Shown here piece after piece: positions 23,701 to 35,700 of a stretch of DNA of 64,000 bases. The notes below the pieces were generated by a model, which did not search any database, had not been told where the DNA came from, and worked only from the letters and a program-made list of their open reading frames with translations. Both the position numbers and the translations under genes were made by a program. The number at the start of each line of letters is the position of its first letter. Position 1 is the first letter of the stretch. Source of the DNA: Amborella trichopoda (Eukaryota > Streptophyta > Magnoliopsida > Amborellales > Amborellaceae); the NCBI RefSeq assembly GCF_000471905.2, contig NW_006494856.1, positions 964,241 through 1,028,240 of the forward strand, read 5' to 3'.

Positions 23701-26700
23701 AAGTAGAGGTTGTGGGTGGGCCATCTAACTGTGCAAACAATCATTGAAGACTTTCAATCTTCTCGTTAGGGACTGGTACCATGTCTTTTGTAGTAGAAAT
23801 TGAAGATTTGATTGCAGTTTGTGTTAGCTGATCTGTACATGCAGTAGCTGCACTCCTCGTGGATGAGTGTTGTGAACATTAGATCGACATGGACGGTTAA
23901 ATTTAGCTGGCGACCAACCAGGTTCCAACAAGTTTCTTTAGCTGACCATTTCTACCATAATGGGCGCACTTTAGCTAACTTTTATCTCCTTGATTATTTC
24001 CCCCTTTTTCGAATTTCTTAGTTCCACACCCCTTATTGTTTCTAGCAGTTAATGAGGCTGAACCAAGGGCAGATCGATCAAGTGCTTGACTTGAAAGCAT
24101 GGCACGTTTTTTTGACTTTTCTCACCTTAGACAAAGCAGTACACCTTGTTAAGCATGAAAGAGTATCCCTACTGAGTATCAGACGCTTGCTTATTTGAAA
24201 TTTGGGTTCAATCTTGCTAAAAACTCAAAAGTTGGATTTTGTTCCAAAAACTTTTTCTATTTCTCCATCTGCCTTATAGGCTGGTCCAACTCCTCCCACA
24301 TACTACAAAGTAAAGAAAAATATGCTGCAAGAGACCTCTTCCCTTTTTGAAGATGGGAACTTTCTTGCCTTAGTTCCAGTGTTTCAAAAAGTGCTAAGCG
24401 GCACCTAGGCGGTCAGGGGGGTTCCAAGCCGCCTAGCGCCTAGGTGGGGCGCCCTGACGGTCTAGTACATTTTTTTTTTTTTGGGTTTTCTCTCTCTAAA
24501 ATAGACTCTAATGAGTTTTAGGTTTCAAATGAACCTGAAACCCGCAACTTTACCCCTATAGTATCAAACAAATGACCCAAAAATACCCTCAAGGAGTCAC
24601 ATTTTTGCCCCTGGGCGGGGCGCAGGCCTTGGGCCGCCGCTGCCTAGGCGGGTTCCCAGGCGCCCGCATTCAGGGATATCCGCCTAGGCCTGGGCAATGT
24701 GCCCAGGCCTCTGGACTGCCTTGGCGGCCGCCCAGGTGCCTAGGCGCTAGGCGCTAGGCAGTCCACTTTTTAAAATACTGTTTAGTTGGTAACTCGAGCA
24801 GCATTCTTGCTTCGAGAGTTAGTTTGGTTCACAAAACTTTGAAAAACTATATTTGAGCCATCTAGTCAATTCACAAAGTCTTAGGTTGATCCAACTTGGT
24901 AACGTAATTAATTAAGTCTTTGTTTAGGTCCCAATTTGCGAGTCTTTGTTTAGGTCCCGATTTGCAAACTATGAGAGATACAATGTATGCTGGTTGACCT
25001 TGTTGATTAAGACGAGGGACTGGCTTTCCTGTAGGGACTATGTTTCTTTATCAGTTGAGATCTTGGGGTAGGGTTTTTGTCAAGATTAGATGGTTGGAAT
25101 GATAAGGAACTCAGTGATGGTTTTTTTGGGAGTATTGTTCGCCAATTTGTTTGGCCAAGGGGGTAGGGTGTTGATATGATGACATTTTGGCAAGGAGTTG
25201 AATTAGGTGTTTGATGAGAATTTGCTATGAGCCTGAGCTCAAAGAGGGGATGTGTGGCCTCAAAAGGCTGTTTGTTTGGTAGTAAAAAACTGGGATCTTA
25301 GTCTTGCAGTTCTAATACTCTTTGACTCTCTCCTCCTTGGGTGGCTTTCGGTCGGACTGTTTGAGCTCAATTGTGGCTCTTTGTTATTTTCTACACTGGG
25401 TCTTTGTGTAGTAGTGTGAAGAGGCTGAGGGCGTGTTCGTATAGACCATTTACTTCAAGTAACCCCAAAGTCTAGTTTTTTCATTTTGAAGCACATAAGA
25501 GTGAGTGTTTTGGTCAGCTCACTCTATTTTGGGATAAGGCCTTTCCTTTGGCTGGTTTATAAGAGCATTAACCAATCATCATCGTCATCATCATAGCCCT
25601 TTCTCAATTAATTGGGGTCGGCTACACGAATCATGGTCTGCCATTCTGCTATATTAAAGGCCATATCCTCAATGAGTCCATAAGTCCCCATATCTTTTCG
25701 GACTACTTCCAACCACATCTTTTTGGACCTACCCCTTGCCCTTTTCAGTCCTTCCATTTGAACTAACTTGCACCTCCTAACACGTGCTGTACTTGGTCGG
25801 TGCCACCTTTAGTCAGCCCACCTAAGTCTACTCTCGCTCATCTTGTCGCCTATTGGTGCCACACCTAAATTCTCTCAAATGGATTCATTTTGAATTCTAT
25901 CCTTGTTGTCATGACACTCATCTATGATCCATCTCAACATCTTCATCTCTGCTACACTCATTCTATGGGTATATTGTTTTATGTCTGCCCAACATTCCGC
26001 CTCATAGAGCAAAGCTGGTCCCATCGTTGTCCTATAGAACTTGCCCTTCAGCTTCATTTGAATGTAGCGATCGCACAAAATTCGAGTTGCACATCTCCGC
26101 TTCGCCGACCCAGCTCTAATTCTGTATGCAACACTTCCTCAATCTCTCTATTTTCTTGGATTATCGACCTAAGATATCGAAAGTGCAGTCTTTTTTGTAT
26201 GTCCTGGTCGTCAATCTTAACTACTTCTTCGTCGCTACTCTATTGGTACTAAATTTGCATTCCATATACTATGTTTTAGTCCGGCTAAGTTTAAAACATT
26301 TGGATTCTAGAGCATGCCTCCAAAGTTCAAACTTTGTGTTGACGCTGTTTCGGGTCTCATCGATCAGAACTATGTCATCTGCGAACAACGTGCACCACGA
26401 TACCTTGTCCTATAGGTTCCTAGTTAAGTTGTCCATAACCAAGACAGACAGGTATGGGCTCAATACTGACTCTTGATGTAGACCTATTGTCATTGAAAAT
26501 TCACTCGTCTCTCTACTAGTTTTTCGTGCACTAGTTAGCGCTCCATCCTTCATATCTCTCAAAAGAGCATTAACCAATACTAGCACTAATTTTAAATATG
26601 TTAAAACATCTTTTTACCTAATGTGCAAACACTACGCCGTAGCTGTAAAATGGGCTTGACATGTATGTAGTTTGACTTTGGTTCGGCATAGGATGATAAG

Positions 26701-29700
26701 CATGCTATGAGGAAAACCCACCTCTCTACATATGGTTTGACTTGGAGGTGTGTCTCCAGTCTTGGTACCCTAGACCCCAAATTTGGTTGAGGGTTTAAGT
26801 TCATAAGGGCAATTTGACACCCTATGTATGTCCTTATTGATTTGTGAATCATTGTGTAAGGTTGCAAATTTAAGGGGAAGAGATTTTGGGGAAACTACAC
26901 ACGGATGATTGGAAATAGGAAAATTTGCTCCATTTATTAGGGAAATTTACTAGCCCTTGTTGCAATTAGGTTTTCACTGGATCAAGCTTCAATTTTCATC
27001 ATTATATTTCAAGTGGCACGATAAAGAGTGCATTATGCATTATGTTGGATTTCTTATCTTCTTTCTTTGTCAAATAATTTCTCTTCTTTAGTATGGCTTA
27101 TTTGATGCATGAAGAATGCATTCATTTTTAGAAGCTCTTAAAGTTGTCCTGTATTTTGAAACCTGTATTAATAACATAAAAGAAAACCCGAAGTCCCAAA
27201 CTCTTTCCGAATCTTATTGATTCCTTGGATTTGTTTGGGAATAACTGTCTTTTTGCAGACTTCGATCTAGAGAAGGAAAGGAGTGGGTTGGATGAACAAG
27301 GGCTGAAGATAGCGGAAAATCAGGAAACCAGCCAGAAAAACAGACGAAAACTCGCTGAGAGCACTCGAGGTTAGACTTGCAGCTTACTGGCTTAGTAAAA
27401 TGTATCTTTCCTTCGAGTTGATTAGCTTTGTTGGTCATCTTCTAAATTTGTTATCTCCTTATCTTTCCATTTGAGAAAATGCATACCTTTTGACTATGTG
27501 CCGATTTAGAATTTGGTGCAATGTTTGCGATGATGTAAATCCTCATACTTTTCTGTTGACAGATTTCAAAAAAGCTTCCGCTGATGAAAAGTTAAGTCTG
27601 TTCAATTCTTTGTTGAAGGGCTATCAAGAAGAAGTTGATAATCTTACAAAACGAGCAAAGTTTGGAGAAAATGCCTTTCTTAATATCTACCAGAAGCTCT
27701 TTGAGGCTCCAGATCCTTTTCCTGCTCTTGCTTCGATTTCAGTGAGTACATACTACCTATCTAATTTAAGATGTTGATGTTTGACTATAAGGGAAAAGTG
27801 TCCTTTGATCCACAATAGATAGGAAATCTATGGCTGATAAGTGTCATCACTGTCGAATTAATGAATTGATGGCAGTGGAAAGAGATTGGGACCTACAATT
27901 TAGGTCATGACATAATCTAGTGGGTCCTGCCCTCTCTCCGTCGCCATCCATGCATTGAGGTTGAGAAACCTTAAGACCAAAAATTTTCAATGGTCATAAG
28001 AATCTTGTATACTTTCCCTTTAATTTCTTGAGGCTTATGTTGTGATTAACTTATGATTTTCTTTTCAAAGTATTTGTGGCTCTCATATACTTCGTAATTT
28101 TTTATTTGGCATGGACATACTGTCTCTTCTTTGTATTTAATGCTTTTGACCCTCAAAATATTATTTAATTGTATTTGCTAATCTCTTCACCAGACCAGAC
28201 ATCATTTTTCCTGCTTTTGTGCCCTTCATTACATGTCTATGCATTTTTAAAGGAATTTAATTATGTCTGCTTTTCGTTCCACATTTCAAAATTACTTCGG
28301 AAATTCTGATGTCTAGATTCATTTTCTCGTTTTGCTTGAAGTGTCTGATGATAATGTCAATAATATTTTGGTTTTGATTGTTATTTATAGGATGTTTGAA
28401 TGTGTGTACTTGCTCAGTCGTTCATTGATTTTGGTTAATGCAGGAGCAAGATTCGAAGTTATCTGAACTGGAAGCAGAGAATCGCAAGATGAAGCATGAG
28501 CTTGAGGAGTTCAGGACTGAAGCTGCTCATTTAAGAAATCAACAGGCTACTGTACGGAGACTAGAAGAACGAAACCGTCAATTAGAACAACAGGCTAGTT
28601 TGGTTACTCGTTTTGGGATATTTTTTAGATATTTAGTGCTAGTTTTCGTTTGGCATTTACATCGTATTTGTGTCACTTGAGCAAGTGAAGGTTTGAATGG
28701 CAGTTGCACCTTATAATTGTACCATCTCTGACTCTCTTGGGAGAGATTAGGATTTCCATGCTATTTTTATGACATGTTCTTTCGTAAGCGAAATTTATGT
28801 TGATTCTGGATAAGAAAATGTCAAAGCACATCAAACTGAAAAAAATAGTGGTGTAATTGTGGTTACAATGATTGTGGCTTGTGCACATAGAGGTATATCA
28901 ATGTCCGAGTGTTGATCATTCCTTTTTACTGTGAGTTATGCATGTATGCAAGATTGATGTATTGTTATCTGCATGCCTGCAACTGTTTTGCATTTGCAAG
29001 TACTTAATATCAATTATTGTAGGCCAATGTGTCATTTACTCTGGTACAACTACTGGTGTCTAGTATCTCGGATTTCTAATATATCGATCCAAAAGTTCTT
29101 TACAACCTGACACAACAGTATAACGTTTTACAGAAAATTTTTATAATAGTAAGAAAATTATTAAAATATGAAACAAAAACATGAAAACCAAAAACATAAA
29201 TATTTCTTGATTGAGAAGAACTTAAAAGTCTTTATTCATTTATGCACTAATTTTTAGGAAGATGCATTTCTTACCTTATTGATGATAAAACTGTTGGGTG
29301 TTTGTGGCCATTTAGAGGCCTTATAAGCATGTAACCAATTTTATTATCGTGGAACAATGAACTCCAGTGAGAGTATGATTCAGAGGGACCGAAGTTGGCA
29401 ATATTGATGCCGAGACTCAAATTTGGCTTGACGAGCTAAGCCAGTTGAGTACTAAAACCCTCAGATACCTGGACATCAAGCACAACTGAGAAGAATTAAT
29501 TAAAAAATAGGTAATTTGATTAGAAATCATTTTTAAATCAGTAAAATAAATTTTTAGCAGTCTCTATATATTTTATTTTCTCAAAACAATTTTATAAATA
29601 GGCTTAAACTGAATTTTCAGATATTTAATTATTTCGAGAGAAAAACAAAATAGTAAATGTTTTCTAAAAGTCTTTTTATTAGTTCTATTTTATAATTTCT

Positions 29701-32700
29701 AAAACACATGGGGCCCCATTATTCTCCATGGGCCCACTAATTTCGAACATGTGCGGAGGTGCGTGGGCTCACTAGAGCCCCATGGGTGGCACGCCTCTCA
29801 TAGTGCACCTTCTTTCTTATTTTGTGGCATGCAAGATTGGCACTCAATCAATTGAAAAGGAAGTTTTGTAATGAAAGATATTTTGACTTTTCATAGAGGC
29901 ATGTGTAGAGAATGAATAGACATAAAAGGAAATAGAAATATATTTTACATGTATTAAATATTTGATGGGATTAGGCTAAGGAAGTTGAAGAATAAGGTTC
30001 TTGCTCTTTCCATTAGATCAAAATTGCTGATCTATGGATTGTAACGCTAAGATATCTCATCCCACTGGTCTCCTGTGATCAATAGTCTAGATCAAATCTC
30101 CATAAGGATGGTAACCCCAGAAACTCTAACCCTAACCACAAGTCTATATATAATCTCATGTGCGGGGCTGAAATCTCTACACCATCACACCTCTCTCTCT
30201 CTTAAAGGTGGCATGCCACCCTCTGTCTCTGATCTCTCTAGCCTCTCTATCACAGTTAGAAAATATTTTGAAAGAAAGAGGGGACACGCCCCAACCACAT
30301 TGTGAGCCTACAGGGGCATGCCCCTTAGACATAGGTTGAGATATAGTTTTGTTCCACAAGCTCTCATAGTTTGAAGGGTTTCTAGCCTATGCTACCCATA
30401 GTTGTGAGATCTAAGAAAGACCTTGATCTTGTGCGCCATTGGAGGAGGAGACCCTAGTGGGGTGTATCAAGTCCAAGTGAGGTAATCTTTTGACACTTAA
30501 AGTTTTGTTACTGGAGTTTGTGTTTTTTGTTCCCAAGTCATTGTTTATGTAATTTTCTTTATGCAATAAAAGAGTTGTATTAAGTGGCAGCAAGTGAGAA
30601 TCGTAATTTGTGTTTCTTCTATGTTTATTTGAGGTTATTTTGTAATCTTTGGACCTTTGTAAGTGTTTTAGCCGGTCAAGAAAAAGAAAAATTGTAAACT
30701 ACATAAAACGTGCTAGTTCACCCTGTCCAACTTTAAAAAATGTTGCTTCTTAAGTAATAAGGATGCTTGGACACATGGAGTGCTCAAGCCCAAATGAAGA
30801 TTTTGCATTTCAAGTTCCACTGGAGCTTTTTTGTTTTAACTAAAATCATGCATGATAAGCATGTCACACTAGTCGAAACTTCTTACCAAATTGTTAACTC
30901 CCATGTCAGTGCTGCAACATGTGGACTTGTATAGATTGCATGTCTTCCCTATGTCTTGGATGTGTCAGCATGTGTTAAAGTGTAGATATGGGTTGATACA
31001 TGACACTAGGGCAAACGCAGGTGTTGCATAAGACTGCCATCAACACAAACGCCTTAATTCTGAAATCGCACGGGTGTCCTATTAGAAACTCCCGATGCTA
31101 CATTTGTCGAAGAGCTAGCCCTGACATATTTGGTAGCCTTTGTGGCAAGAAAGGATCCATAATTGTAGCCCTTTATTTGATGCACACAACAAGGTTTCTG
31201 TCCATTTTTGTTTTCTACCCCTTCTCAATTTCCGCTATAGTCCCTATTTGTCATCCTTTTTTTATCATTGTTTTTTTCAATCATCCTTTTTCTTCTGTTT
31301 TCCCTTTGGAGTCAAGTTTCTTGATTCTCAAGATAATGTGTACAGCCTTCATTACACAATTGTGACAAGTGAAAAGTGATGAGAGGAAAAAATACATCAA
31401 TATGGGTATTAATATAGTTAAAACAGATTCCGGTGATATGCCCCGCCCTAGCTGAACATTTGGTGCACCCCTTAGGAAATTATCAAAGGATAGCTCTGAA
31501 GACTTTCCGTTGCATAGTTTAGATATTAGTGTTTGTGTATACCCTGATTTGAAAGGATACTCTTTTAGTCATGCAAATGTACTCTCCTCCTAAATCATGT
31601 CTAATGGCTTTGCTCATTTCGTTTAATTGAGTTGAAATAATTACAAGAAAGTTTTAAACCCAAAAGGAAGGACATCATATATGGGTTTGAACATGTGTAG
31701 AACCGAGGAGCCTTCCCTCCTAGCATAGAGGGTTAGCAGAGCAAACTGTCCATCCTTGCGGTCCGACTCTGTGTTGCAATTGGACTTGGCATGCCAACTA
31801 ATGAGGAATTAACTGTCACAGATGTTTGATAGAAATAAAGGCCAGGGAAAATTTCGTTGTAGTGGGAGGGTGCCACAACTTAGTTCTGGTTGAACAAGGA
31901 CAGAGGATACTAAAGTCATCTGGAATTGGACTGCCTGTTATTTGGGTGCAACATTAGTAATGGAGGTCCTGATGATGTGTTTGAGGCACTGTATTTCAAC
32001 TCTGTTCCATTGAAGTAGCTTATGAGGTGATGGGAAGAGGCTTGAGAAGCGTCTAAAGAGCCTCAATGGTCCTAGATAGATGGAGTTGGTATTATTGGGG
32101 TTATATGCACCATGGGTGCCCGATGCGGAATAAAAGAGAAAAACCGGTCAATAAAGCTTGACAAATAGTGGAACTTTCGATAGTCTGACCCCAGAACTGG
32201 TCAAGATCTTCATAAGGACTCCAAAAAGCTTTCTGCCAAGTTTCGTCGCATTCCGATATGTCTAAGGCAGTGCAGACGAAGAAACATTTCGACAGAATCA
32301 GCCTTTAACACCATGAAATAGACCTCTATAACTGGAACCCTACTTTCGGAGCATCAAATGGTCGTAGGACCACCTCTATTGCATCCGGCAGTGTTGAAAA
32401 CAGGGCTCAAATTTCAGCTTAAGCAGACACTCCAAGAAGAAGTTATGGGTAAAAGACCGAAGCAGGAGGAGCCGCACACTATTCCCGTACGGCCACCCTG
32501 CAAATAAAGTCCATTAAAGCACAGTCACGAACAATTAACTTGCAATGTTTATATCTCCCTGGTCCGAGATCGGATCGCGCTCAAACTTGTTGGAGCGTGT
32601 TCATCTTGTCGAAATGAGCGTTTGATATGCGACACGTCTCGTGACGATGTCGGAGCAGGGAGAAAAGCTAGAGAGAAGTTTCTAAAAGTACCTACGGTCA

Positions 32701-35700
32701 CTCGAGCGGCCAAATCACAATGCCCGTGAGCCCGATCGACGTGAGACCAGTTGCATCTCGTGCGTAAGGTCCGTGGCTATGACTGGTTCGAACCCCGTGC
32801 GTGATGATCGGTCGGATTTTGTACAAGATCAAGTCGAAGTCACTGCTAATTTCGACAGCCGGAATCCAAATTCCGGCCAAAAGTTCAAGATCCTCAAATC
32901 TTCGTTCGGGAACCAAATCGCGTCCCGTTTGTTGCAACACGATCATGGTAACATGTGCAGTGCAATTCAGCAAAGAAATCGAAGAAAAACATCAAGATAA
33001 GGATGCACTATCAATCAAAAGTTTTCAAGATCTATTCAAATTTCAAGTTATGTGATCACTTTAAAGTGTGATTCATGGCTTAAAATTATTATCAAAATGA
33101 TTGTCGCATCGAGCCCTACACGATGACAATCATCTTTTGTTCATTCAGATGCTGGATCGTCAATGGATCGTTCGAGAAGAATCAAGAATGTCCTTGGTTC
33201 TCAGCAGTGACTGTTTTGGAATTTCTCCAATTGTTAGGGGGGGGGCAAATCAATAATTTTGTACCCTATTTTTTTATTTTTTATTTTCAAATAAATTGTA
33301 ATTATCATCAATTAGGGTTAGTTTTGGGTAATCTACCCACGTTTTAGCCCTAGTCTAAAATCTGAGTTTTGGGTAATCCACCCATGTTAGTTTTGGGTAA
33401 TCCAGCGGGACTTTGAGAAAATTCGACAAAAGGGATGAGAAAATCCGGGACGGTCACGAGTGCGGGGATGAGAAAATCCCCAACTCTGATGAACGGGTTG
33501 AATAACCCAGATGCCATAGAATGCAGTGCAGAAATAAAAGGTGATGCCGATCAAGCAAGAGCGAACCGACAAAGGGGTAGTAAGTCCCTCGTAGAGTCGC
33601 CAAACTGGTCTGATGCCTCGATCTCGCCCCCTCGGATCTAGGTGATCGGGTGACTTGTGTCTCAAGTTCAGAAGACCCAGGACCTGAGATCGCTCTCTCG
33701 GGAACTTTGTTCACAGAACAAGGGCAGGTGCTCAACTGGTGAGAGAGGAATTTTAAACGTGAGGTGGGGACCAACCTCACTTGGGTCCGTGACTTACTCG
33801 GGCTGACTCGCGCGGACGCCCTCTTAGATCACGATGGAAAGCCCTCTAGCTGCTTCAACTGGTTCGGAATCGCTTCCTTTGACCTCCAATCTCCTTGTTT
33901 TCTGCAAAGCACTAACATACTTAATTTGCAAGACAAGTAGGCTGAGGAACCCACCTTTGTCTTGGGGCGAACATGCACAGATGTGCACATTCAGATGCAG
34001 AGGAGCGGATGAGAAATTATAGTGATGAAGAAGACAAGAGGACTTGACAAGGGAACGAGGCTAGCATGATAGCTGGACCAGTACAATGACTGACTCAGAG
34101 TGGTAGCCAGACGGGCACGACGACAATACTACTCAAAACCAAGGCCGATATGACCGTCCTAATCTGGTGTGGCAGCAAGACGGGCATGGTACTCTTGACC
34201 AGCACGACGACAATACTGCTCGACAGCCAGACCGTTATGACAGTGCTAGATCGAGTCTGTCCTTTAGCCAAGCAAGAGGAGAAGGAAAGAGAAGAGAAGA
34301 GATCGGAGAGAAGACGCGAGACGAAGGAGTAGGAAGGTCTCGACGGCGTTAGGCATCGCCATGCACAGCCAGGGAGTAATAGTGTCGTGGCCCCTGGACG
34401 ACGCTGGACACTGCTGCTCGTGGTGGAGGGGTGAGTAGTGAACTGCAAACAGCATTGGCCATCGTCGTCGGTGACGCGGGAAAGCAGCAACGACCCTTTG
34501 CAGGCGGTGATAGGTACTAATGCACACGGCTGAGAGATAAACAAGGGTTGGTAGACGGCATTGGCCGCCGTCGTCGTTGACGCGGGAGAGAAGGGCAGAA
34601 GAACATTCATAGACGATGGTGAACCCTACCGCTTGTGACGAACGAAGTGGCAACAACCTTTCGCGAGCGACGATGAGCATCGCCGTCTGCGACAGGTGCA
34701 AGGCGCAGAAGATGTCTGTGGACTGCGATAGGCATCGCCGTCTGCAGAAGGTGCAGGGCACAGATAGGACTTTTATGGATGGCGGTAAGTATCGCTGTCT
34801 GCGATCAGTGAGGAAAGGACAAGGCTGTCTTTGGTCGGTGATGAGCATCGCCGTTCGTGACATTAGTCCTGAGACGAGAGCCCGGCCCGCCGCTTGGGTA
34901 TGGCACGGCTCGTCGTGTGTTTCCAAACTGTTGCGCGCAGCAGCGACTAACGCCGTGTGTGGGCCAATGAGAGGAGAAAGAGGCATGCACAACACTACCA
35001 CTGCTGTGCATGGCCTCTGAGAAAGACACAGCAGAGACGACCAAAGACAAAGAAGAAGAAAAAGAAAGAGAAAAGAGAGGGAGAAAGAGAGAAAAAGAGA
35101 ATCGAAGAGAAAGAAGAACGGAAGAGAGAGAAAATACCTTGAAGATAGGATGGGTACTACTCTAAACTTTCTCTCACCTCTCTCTCTTCAAGACGTGCAT
35201 TCCAAAATTTAAGTGAAAACCCTAACTTTTATTGATGATCAAAAGCAGGATCGAAGGTCCTTGTACAAGGATTTTTCCAGCTTGGCAGCCCTTTCTCAAT
35301 GAGGCATAGCATGTATTTATAGACTAGGCCTAAAACGTGGGTGGATTACCCAAAACTAACCCTAATTGATGATAATCACAATTTATTTGAAAATCAAAAA
35401 TAAAAAAATAGGGTACAAATTGACTGATTTGCCCCTGCCTAACAGTTGGAGAAATTCCAAAACAATCCCTGTTGAGAATCAGGGGCGTTCTTGATTTTTC
35501 TCGGACGATCCATTGATGATCCGGCATTCGAATGAACGAAAGATGATTGCCATCGGGTAGGGCTCAATGCTACGATCATTTTGATAATAACTTTAATCCA
35601 TGAATCACACCTTAAAGACATGATCACATAACTTGAAATTTGAATAGATCTTGAAAACTTTTGATTGATAGTGCGTCTTCATCTTGATGTTTTTCTTCGA

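Noticed and set aside
28598..28599. GT donor four bases after the GC donor of exon 4
   Set aside because: It would add four bases and shift exon 5 out of the conserved frame.
31000..31379. Two overlapping + frames of 79 and 121 codons
   Set aside because: Hydrophobic translation of T-rich intron sequence with no family resemblance or splice context.
34616..35020. 134-codon + frame opposite the 245-codon minus frame
   Set aside because: Overlapping long frames on both strands over tandem GC-rich repeats suggest composition rather than coding.
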